From Gemmatimonadaceae bacterium (GTDB lineage Bacteria > Gemmatimonadota > Gemmatimonadetes > Gemmatimonadales > Gemmatimonadaceae): a stretch of 13,327 nucleotides of DNA. The notes under the pieces were generated by a model. It did no database searches. It was not told the DNA's origin and worked only from the letters and a program-made list of their open reading frames with translations. Positions 8,031-13,327 of this stretch are shown one piece after another. The stretch covers positions 1-13,327 of the forward strand of contig JANWKK010000021.1 in assembly GCA_025451425.1 (NCBI GenBank). Reading direction: 5' to 3'. The first letter of the stretch is position 1, and the number at the start of each line of letters is the position of its first letter. Position numbers and translations under genes: made by a program.

Positions 8031-8047
8031 TCTCCCGCATCGAGAGA
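8031..8047 (-). promoter_or_regulatory. Possible small hairpin over the susC ribosome-binding site
   Basis: On the minus strand TCTCTC (8047-8042) can pair with GGGAGA (8036-8031) across a 5-base loop, with one G-T wobble. The right arm contains the susC Shine-Dalgarno GGGAG. It could dampen translation initiation, but a 6-bp stem is easily found by chance. Confidence 0.2.
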
Positions 8048-8116
8048 CGCGTCGCGTCGCGCACGGGCGTCCGCGCGCTTGGTACACAGATTTGGTATGC
8101 CAGCCTTAGCGTCGCT

Positions 8117-8145
8117 ATCATGTCCGCAGCTGGCGGAGGTGTCAA
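8117..8145 (-). promoter_or_regulatory. Sigma70-like promoter for the susC-susD-hydrolase-amidohydrolase operon
   Basis: On the minus strand a perfect TTGACA (8145-8140) is followed after 17 bases by CATGAT (8122-8117), a 4/6 match to the -10 box. Transcription would begin near 8110 and give a leader of about 85 bases before the susC ATG at 8024. A short dyad, GACCG-N8-CGGTC (8150-8167 on plus), lies just upstream of the -35 box and could be an operator, though 5-bp arms are weak. The rest of the 8025-8234 gap shows no other gene and no clear terminator after the kinase stop. Confidence 0.5.
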
Positions 8146-8234
8146 GGGGGACCGTAGTTTCGCGGTCGCTGATCGCCGGCAACGAGCCAAGCATGGACCC
8201 GCTGCGCTATGTTTGCCTAACGTGCTCGCAATGA

Positions 8235-9908
8235 TCAGGCGCCGCGCGGCAGCAAATTCATCGCGTCGCGCGCCTGCGCCGCGAGCTCCTCGGTCAGATC
8301 GCCTAACGCCTTGACCCGTTTTCGCACCTGCGCACCGTAAATCGCTCGCGCGAGCAGGTAGCTGCCGGTGATCGTCACGCCCCAGATCCCGAAGCCCGCC
8401 GCCACCGAATGCAGCGCGCCGGCACCGATGCCGAATGCTATCCCTCCCGACCCACCGCCCACGCCGCCCATGATACCGCCGAAGAGTGCTCCCGCCAGCG
8501 GCGAGAGGCGCTCGTCGACCCGGATCGACGTCTTGCCATGGCGCGACACGATCGTGATCTGGAGATTGCGATTCTTCGACGCCGAGGCCCACGAGACGCT
8601 GCGCCCGATCGTGCCCGCGTGTCCCGCCTCGCCAATACGCCGCCGGATCGTGTCGACGAGGATGTACATCTCGGATTCGGGCACCTCGCCAACTACATCG
8701 ACCTCGTAGAGGATCGACATCGGCGAGCCGGACCACGGCGACGACTTCGGCGTCTCATTGCGGAGCGCCGCAGCGTTAGGCGCCGTGCTACCAAGGCCGA
8801 GCTCCGCTGCAGCGCGCTCGACGTAGCGCTCCGAAATCCCCGCCTCGAGCGCTGCGGCACGCGCGTCGTCGAGACGGTACCCGCTCGTTAGGGTGCGACG
8901 CTCTGCCTCCGCGCTGACAGCGGTGCCGCGCGTCGGCACGGACGGGCGCGGCTGCACACCAGTGAACGCCTGGAGCTCGGCGGCACGCGACCAGAGCGCG
9001 CGCGCCTCGTGCTCCGAGATGATGGCGTTCGCGTTAGGCGTTGCTCCATCGTTGTCGCCGAGCTCGGAGATGATCGCATCCAGCGCGCGAGCGAACGCGA
9101 TGCCCGACTCGCACCGCGACGCCGCGTCCTTGGCGAGGCAGCGATCGATGAGCGCCGCGAGTGCGTTCGGAATATGCGGCGCAACCTCGCGCACCTTCGG
9201 TGCTTGTTTCAGCACGTGTGCCACAAGCACGGCTGACGCCGTCTCGCTGTCGAACGGCAGACGACCGGTGAGCGCGCGAAAGCCGACGACACCTAACGAG
9301 TAAAGATCGCTCCGGCCGTCGATTGCTTCTCCGCTGATCTGCTCCGGGCTCATGTAGTGGACCGTGCCCAGCACTTGGCCTGTCGCCGTGAGTGGCTTCG
9401 CCTCCGCAACCCGTGCGATCCCGAAGTCGGTCACCCACGCTCGGCCCGTCCCGCGCTCAACGAGAATGTTCTCCGGCTTGATGTCGCGGTGGACGACGCC
9501 ATGCGCGTGCGCGTAATCGAGTGCCAACGCCACGTCGCGGAGGATGCGGCACGTCTCCCGAATCGAGGGCAGAGTCGGCGCCGAGGAGAGGCGGTCCGCG
9601 AGCGACGCACCTTCGATGTAGGCCATGACGATGAAGACGACGCCGTCCGTCTCGTCTGCGCGGTAGATCGGCACGATGCCCGGGTGCGTGAGCTTCGCCG
9701 CGGTACGCGCCTCGCGCAGAAAGCGCGCGCGCACTTCGGGCACTCCGGCGAGCTGCTCCGGGAGCACCTTGATAGCGACCTGGCGATCGAGCTTTACATC
9801 GACGCCGAGGTAAACGATTCCCATCCCGCCGCGGCCGATCTCACGCTCGAGCGTGAAGTCAGGCGCCAGGGCGCGCGAACGCGCGGTGAATTCTGCGGTA
9901 TTGGTCAT
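8235..9908 (-). CDS. PknB-type Ser/Thr protein kinase with Gly-rich C-terminal membrane module
   Basis: 557 residues. The N-terminal kinase domain (about 18-283) is complete: glycine loop GRGGMG (25-30), VAIK lysine K47, catalytic HRDIKPEN (D142), DFG (161-163), the activation segment ending YMSPEQ (185-190) and SDLYSLGVV, so it should be active. The central part (about 285-400) contains a helical segment SGYRLDDARAAALEAGISER...AAAELGLG. Residues 400-465 look like a small beta domain, then a Gly-rich hydrophobic stretch (468-523) likely spans or inserts into the membrane, followed by a charged tail. The kinase domain would be cytoplasmic. ATG 9908 is the only sensible start: an in-frame TGA lies 5 codons upstream and the next ATG falls in the glycine loop. 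The GGAGGG abuts the ATG, an unusually short spacing. It follows the S9 peptidase gene by 63 bases, likely in the same transcript. Substrate unknown. Confidence 0.93.
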   Translation of the reverse strand: MTNTAEFTARSRALAPDFTLEREIGRGGMGIVYLGVDVKLDRQVAIKVLPEQLAGVPEVRARFLREARTAAKLTHPGIVPIYRADETDGVVFIVMAYIEGASLADRLSSAPTLPSIRETCRILRDVALALDYAHAHGVVHRDIKPENILVERGTGRAWVTDFGIARVAEAKPLTATGQVLGTVHYMSPEQISGEAIDGRSDLYSLGVVGFRALTGRLPFDSETASAVLVAHVLKQAPKVREVAPHIPNALAALIDRCLAKDAASRCESGIAFARALDAIISELGDNDGATPNANAIISEHEARALWSRAAELQAFTGVQPRPSVPTRGTAVSAEAERRTLTSGYRLDDARAAALEAGISERYVERAAAELGLGSTAPNAAALRNETPKSSPWSGSPMSILYEVDVVGEVPESEMYILVDTIRRRIGEAGHAGTIGRSVSWASASKNRNLQITIVSRHGKTSIRVDERLSPLAGALFGGIMGGVGGGSGGIAFGIGAGALHSVAAGFGIWGVTITGSYLLARAIYGAQVRKRVKALGDLTEELAAQARDAMNLLPRGA

Positions 9909-9937
9909 CCCTCCATGGTACGATCATGGAGGGTCAT
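9905..9937 (-). CDS. Possible 10-codon leader ORF coupled to the kinase start
   Basis: ATG at 9937-9935 opens a frame coding MTLHDRTMEG and ending in TGA that overlaps the kinase ATG as ATGA. A GAGGG motif lies about 8 bases upstream of its start, better spaced than the motif at the kinase ATG itself. Translation of it would run through the inverted repeat and deliver ribosomes to the kinase start. It is short and could be coincidence; no peptide homology is claimed. Confidence 0.25.
   Translation of the reverse strand: MTLHDRTMEG
9909..9933 (-). promoter_or_regulatory. Perfect 9-bp inverted repeat covering the kinase Shine-Dalgarno
   Basis: CCCTCCATG and CATGGAGGG form perfect 9-bp arms with a 7-base spacer, ending one base before the kinase ATG. 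In the mRNA the 3' arm holds GGAGGG, so the stem would hide the ribosome-binding site. It could equally be a DNA operator or a folded RNA protein-binding site. There is no following T-run, so it does not look like a terminator. The 8-base direct repeat GGTCATCC flanks it (9903-9910 and 9932-9939 on plus). Confidence 0.5.
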
Positions 9938-9971
9938 CCGCCAATCCCTCGCTCGCTCGAATGCCGTTCAG

Positions 9972-12845
9972 CTACGGCCGACGCGCTCTGCCTCCGCCCG
10001 TGCTGGTCGCACCAGCCTGAATCGCCGGCGCGGGCGGCGCATCCTTCGACGCATTGTATGCGTTGAGCATCCTCTGACGCGCGAGATAAGTCTCGCCGTG
10101 CGCGATCCAGTCAGCCGCCGGCTCGCCCTTGAGATAGTGCGCGAACCACTCGAGCTGCCGCCGGTGGTAGTCGATCTGGCTCTCCGGCCGCGCGACGCCA
10201 TGGTTCTCATCGTTATAGATCAGAAAGACGACCTCCTTCCCCAGCCGACGACCGAAATTGTACAGCTCCATACTCTGCCAGTAATTCACATTGCCGTCGG
10301 CGTCGCCCTCCTCGAGAAGCAGCGGCGTCTGGAGGGAGTCGACGGCGAAAACGGTCGAATTGCGAATGTACGCCTGCGGATCTTGCCAGAGCGGGACCTG
10401 CATGCGCTCCTGCCCTGTTTCGTAGTGGCCTGTCTCGGGTAACCCGGTATTGAAAGATGTGTAACCGTACATGCTGATCAGATCCGTGAGCGGCGCACCG
10501 GCGATCGTCGCGGTGAACATGCCGTGGCCGTGCACCGCGTAGAACGCGGACTGATAGCCGCCCCAGGAATGGCCCATGTTGCCGACGCGCTTCGGATCGA
10601 TCATCCCCGTCGCGAGCGCCGCCTTCACCGCCGACGTCACGCAATCGAGCCCAGAGTATCCGGGATCTCGATACCGGAAGACGACATCCGGACGCAAAAC
10701 GAAGTATCCGTTCTGGCTGAACACACTGGTGTTATACGTCGACCGATCGGTGGGGGCGACCCACTGATGAAAGCCCTGCGAGAGTTTCTCGTAATAGTAG
10801 ACGACCATCGGATACTGCTTACCGGACTGGTAGTCCGCCGGATACGTCAGCATCATCTGCAGCTTGTCGCCGCGCGAGTTCGTATAGTCCATCAGCACCT
10901 GCTTCCCCCACGCGTGCTCGGCAAGGAACGTATTCGTGCGCGACACTTGCTGAGCCCCATCGAACGCGGCCGCGGTCACGAAGACGTTAGGCGATTCCTC
11001 GGCGCTTTGCTCGATGAAAGCGAACGTGCTCGGCGCATTCTTCGCCTGAACGAGGCGACCGACGTTCTTGTCCAGCCACAGAAGGCGCTGAGCAGGCTGG
11101 CCAATCGTGAGCCGCGTGAAGCCGCTCTTCTTGTTCCAGTCGCCCGTCGTCGAGAGAATGATCGGCTTGCTGGGATCGATCGTGCGCACCTCGGGATCCA
11201 GCACCTCGATGCGATAGACCGTGCTGTCCTCGCGGCCGCGCGTCAGCCTAACGGGATTCGAGCCGTCTGACGCGATCTGCCACAGATCATAGCGATCGTA
11301 CAGAATCACCGAGCGGTCGTTCGTCGTCCACCCGCCAACTCCATATGGACGACGCTCGTGCACCGGATGATCGTCTTCCATGTTGACGAATGCGCTCGAG
11401 ATCTTCCCGGTGAGGTTGACTCGTGCCTTCGTCGTGAGATCGTACGTCCACCAGTTGCCCTCCTGCGGGTACAGCACGTAGCGCCCCGACGGACTCACTG
11501 AGGCGGGGTACACGCCTTTGGTCACGATGCGATCGCGGCGCCCCGTCACCAAGTCGATCGAGTACACGTCGCGATACTGGCGGCCCGAGATGACCTCCGT
11601 GAAGTACAGCCCCTCATCGTTCACGAGAGCGACGCGTTGATTCTCCGAGAGCTGGACAGCATCGGAGGAGTCGTCAGCCAGCCTAACGAGCTTGTTGTCG
11701 GCGAGCCGCCAGGCCGCGAGCTGCGTCTTCTGCCGATCCTGTGCGCCCTGTCGGTCCTGCTGGTGGTACTCCCGCAGATCCTTCCAGTGCCAGACTTCGA
11801 CGCGCGCGGGTTGGCCGGAATTCCACTCGCGCGGCTCCTTCGGCTCGCGCGACGCCAAGCCGACGAACACGGTGCTGCCGTCCTCGGACCAGAGCGGCGG
11901 ACGGTATCCTGCGATCCGCATGCCGGTCGGAAAAGCCGCGTCGGCAGCGAAGTCGTAAATGCGCTTCGTGGAGTGCGCGCCGGCGAGTCCGCGCCAGGCG
12001 ATCACGGCGTAGCTCGTGTCCGCGAACGCACTATCGGTTCGGCTTCGCAACACCGCGAGATCATCCGCGTGTTTGCGCCACGCGACGGCGCCATACAGTT
12101 GATCGCCGGAGTCGAGCTCGCGCAGGACACCCGTCGTGACGTTGAGGAGTTGCACACCATTGCCGGTTTTACCGTCGACGTCGATGGTCATGGCGAGGAG
12201 CGCGCCATCGTCGCTCCAGGCGAAATCGGCAACGCTGCCAAAGGTGATGTCGGTCCCCTGCTCGAGATTGCGCACAACGAGATCCGCGCCGCGGCCTTTC
12301 GCGTCTGTGGGTGCATAACGACGCAGCGCGACGTGGGTTCCATTCTTGCTGATCGCAAACGACGCAATGTCCGGGAGGATGGTGGTCGTTCCCGACTTGA
12401 GGTCGACGATACCGACCTTGTTGCGCGCCAATTCCAAGGCGCTGCTCAGCCCGGCACCGCGACCCTGTGCTCCACCCCTTCCACCGCGTCCGGCGCCGCC
12501 ACGGCCGGTCGTGTCCGGGGTCACCGTGAACAGCAGCCAGCGGCCGTTGGCGCTGAACACCGGCGTATTGCCTAACGGCGCGCTCGCCTCGTTGCCACCG
12601 GCAACCGGCCGATAGCGAAGCTCACTCGGCCCTGAGACCCCGCGTCGGAAGTCGTACGCGATCCATTTGCCGTCTGGTGATAGCGCGACCGCGCCGAGCG
12701 CCTCGATGCGCGCGAAATCAGCTTCAGTGAGGAGCGGCCTGGTCGCTGGGGACGAAGAGGAGGGGCTGCCTTGCGGCTGCTGCGCGACGAGCACGGCATT
12801 GCCGAGGAGAACGGCGAAGACCGCCGAGCGAATGCTGGAGATCAT
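9972..12845 (-). CDS. Secreted S9-family prolyl-oligopeptidase-like peptidase
   Basis: 957 residues, a serine peptidase of the S9 family (DPP-IV / acylaminoacyl-peptidase type) that cleaves short peptides, probably in the periplasm or outside the cell. A signal peptide covers about residues 1-22 (hydrophobic AVFAVLLGNAVLVAQQ). Residues about 50-620 form the beta-propeller with repeats such as ALSPDGKWIAYDF, FSANGRWLLFTV, SVSPSGRYVLYP and NDRSVILYDRYDLW. The C-terminal alpha/beta hydrolase (about 650-910) has the nucleophile elbow GHSWGGY (S760), the acid in GDADGNVNYW (D850) and the His in ENHGV (H882). A Gly/Arg-rich RGG-like insert sits at about 114-132. ATG 12845 is chosen because AGGAG (12851-12855) lies 5 bases upstream; the upstream in-frame GTG at 12851 would abut that motif. 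The long family form with three intact catalytic residues suggests an active enzyme. Confidence 0.94.
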   Translation of the reverse strand: MISSIRSAVFAVLLGNAVLVAQQPQGSPSSSSPATRPLLTEADFARIEALGAVALSPDGKWIAYDFRRGVSGPSELRYRPVAGGNEASAPLGNTPVFSANGRWLLFTVTPDTTGRGGAGRGGRGGAQGRGAGLSSALELARNKVGIVDLKSGTTTILPDIASFAISKNGTHVALRRYAPTDAKGRGADLVVRNLEQGTDITFGSVADFAWSDDGALLAMTIDVDGKTGNGVQLLNVTTGVLRELDSGDQLYGAVAWRKHADDLAVLRSRTDSAFADTSYAVIAWRGLAGAHSTKRIYDFAADAAFPTGMRIAGYRPPLWSEDGSTVFVGLASREPKEPREWNSGQPARVEVWHWKDLREYHQQDRQGAQDRQKTQLAAWRLADNKLVRLADDSSDAVQLSENQRVALVNDEGLYFTEVISGRQYRDVYSIDLVTGRRDRIVTKGVYPASVSPSGRYVLYPQEGNWWTYDLTTKARVNLTGKISSAFVNMEDDHPVHERRPYGVGGWTTNDRSVILYDRYDLWQIASDGSNPVRLTRGREDSTVYRIEVLDPEVRTIDPSKPIILSTTGDWNKKSGFTRLTIGQPAQRLLWLDKNVGRLVQAKNAPSTFAFIEQSAEESPNVFVTAAAFDGAQQVSRTNTFLAEHAWGKQVLMDYTNSRGDKLQMMLTYPADYQSGKQYPMVVYYYEKLSQGFHQWVAPTDRSTYNTSVFSQNGYFVLRPDVVFRYRDPGYSGLDCVTSAVKAALATGMIDPKRVGNMGHSWGGYQSAFYAVHGHGMFTATIAGAPLTDLISMYGYTSFNTGLPETGHYETGQERMQVPLWQDPQAYIRNSTVFAVDSLQTPLLLEEGDADGNVNYWQSMELYNFGRRLGKEVVFLIYNDENHGVARPESQIDYHRRQLEWFAHYLKGEPAADWIAHGETYLARQRMLNAYNASKDAPPAPAIQAGATSTGGGRARRP

Positions 12846-12952
12846 AAACACTCCTGAAATGCGAACGAAGTGGCTGGCTGCTGCGCCAACTTACCACAAT
12901 TAGACACATCCGGCGAAACGAGGGACGCGCGCCTGTAAGCTCGCGAAGCGAT

Positions 12953-12994
12953 GCGGCGAGGGATCTGCACTGAGAAGTGCAGATCCCTCGCTGC
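12953..12994 (-). terminator. Long hairpin, likely terminator after the partial SusD gene
   Basis: The arms GCGAGGGATCTGCACT (12956-12971) and AGTGCAGATCCCTCGC (12976-12991) are perfect 16-base complements around the tetraloop GAGA (a GNRA-type loop). Three more pairs (12953-12955 with 12992-12994, one G-T) extend it to 19 bp. It begins 36 bases after the SusD stop at 13031 and lies before the S9 peptidase gene. There is no run of T after it on either strand, so it may act as a processing or 3'-end stabilising stem instead. The rest of 12846-13030 shows no gene. Confidence 0.6.
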
Positions 12995-13030
12995 GATCGG
13001 ATGACGCAAGCACCAACTCGTTATGCGAAA

Positions 13031-13327
13031 CTACGCATTTCGATCGATGCAACCTTTGAATTGCGGGTTGACGCGCTCGACGTCAGGCACGGGGAAATTC
13101 ACATCGTGACCATACGGTTGACCGCCCTTGAAATACGTTCCCGTCGGAAAGACTTGGTCCTCGGGACGTCCATATTGTCGCATGAGCCGCCGCAAATCCC
13201 CAAGTCTTTGGCCGCGTCCGAATGTCCAGAAGGCCTTCTCTCGGAAGAAGAGTGAGACCGCCGAATTCTGATCAGGCGGCGTCGCCAATGGACCCATCGC
13301 CGACGGCTGGTATGTGCCGATCGCCGG
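13031..13327 (-). CDS. SusD/RagB-family lipoprotein, C-terminal fragment cut by the window edge
   Basis: 98 codons are open from the right edge to TAG at 13033-13031; the frame continues upstream of the first in-window ATG (13297) with AIGTYQPSAMGPLATP, so the gene extends beyond the window. The visible part is the SusD C-terminus: LFFREKAFWTFGRGQRLGDL followed by RRLMRQYGRPEDQVFPTG, YFKGGQPYGHDVNFPVPDVE and an N-P-x-F-x-G-C end, a pattern common to SusD-like proteins of GC-rich phyla. It differs clearly from the SusD at 3782-5059, so this is a second SusC/SusD pair, with its SusC expected further right. The hairpin at 12953-12994 follows it. Confidence 0.85.
   Translation of the reverse strand, partial: PAIGTYQPSAMGPLATPPDQNSAVSLFFREKAFWTFGRGQRLGDLRRLMRQYGRPEDQVFPTGTYFKGGQPYGHDVNFPVPDVERVNPQFKGCIDRNA

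Larger units (their letters stand above)
354..12577. repeat. Dispersed octamer GCCTAACG/CGTTAGGC, 14 copies
   Basis: Copies on plus as GCCTAACG start at 2634, 5760, 8215, 8301, 11246, 11681 and 12570; as CGTTAGGC at 354, 1030, 5466, 6690, 8774, 9032 and 10985. Three more sites match 7 of 8 bases (near 7152, 8886, 9291). Orientation is evenly split, and all but one copy (8215) lie inside genes in several reading frames. A base-composition estimate by hand predicts about one or fewer. The role is unknown. Confidence 0.7.

Noticed and set aside
9903..9939. GGTCATCC direct repeats around the inverted repeat as an insertion scar or miniature element
   Set aside because: Only 21 bases lie between them, and the repeat is equally explained by the duplicated start-codon context; no element ends are visible.
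9357..10442. Plus-strand open frame of 361 codons opposite the kinase and S9 genes
   Set aside because: Composition is that of a shadow of GC-rich coding sequence and it crosses the boundary of two well-supported genes.
12899..12904. TCTAAT as a -10 box for the S9 gene (minus strand)
   Set aside because: Five of six bases match but no -35-like sequence lies at 16-18 bases, so I do not call a promoter.
1..13327. CRISPR array, tRNA, rRNA, transposase or phage genes
   Set aside because: No regularly spaced repeats, cloverleaf-like stretches or transposase/integrase motifs were seen in genes or gaps.

Overview
The window looks like a piece of a GC-rich soil or environmental bacterium that uses Bacteroidota-style SusC/SusD nutrient uptake. 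The high GC, the SusC/RagA and SusD/RagB homologues and the secreted S9 and S15-type peptidases fit Gemmatimonadota best. This assignment is by style only; no rRNA or marker gene is present.

Almost everything is on the minus strand. Read in the direction of transcription (right to left) the order is: (1) the 3' end of a SusD/RagB gene cut by the window edge (13327-13031), followed by a near-perfect 19-bp stem with a GAGA loop that probably ends that transcript; (2) a secreted S9 prolyl-oligopeptidase-like peptidase (12845-9972), then a membrane-anchored Ser/Thr protein kinase (9908-8235), separated by 63 bases that hold a possible 10-codon leader ORF and an inverted repeat covering the kinase ribosome-binding site; (3) a 210-base gap with a good sigma70-like promoter; (4) a tight operon of a SusC/RagA TonB-dependent transporter, a SusD/RagB lipoprotein, a CocE/NonD (S15-like) hydrolase and a D-aminoacylase-family amidohydrolase. 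The last three genes are joined by 4-base ATGA and GTGA overlaps. At the left end a plus-strand gene for a small two-HTH DNA-binding protein runs convergently into the operon.

The genes suggest a peptide-scavenging system: SusC/SusD capture and import oligopeptides or N-acylated amino-acid compounds, the S15-like and S9 enzymes cut them, and the amidohydrolase removes acyl groups from (D-)amino acids. The substrate is inferred, not shown.

The main oddities are: SusC is broken by one in-frame TAG codon, with perfect coding continuity on both sides; the amidohydrolase frame lacks a stop at its natural end and runs about 510 bases antisense through the HTH gene; and the octamer GCCTAACG/CGTTAGGC occurs 14 times in 13.3 kb, far above chance, often creating otherwise unfavoured TTA or CTA leucine codons.
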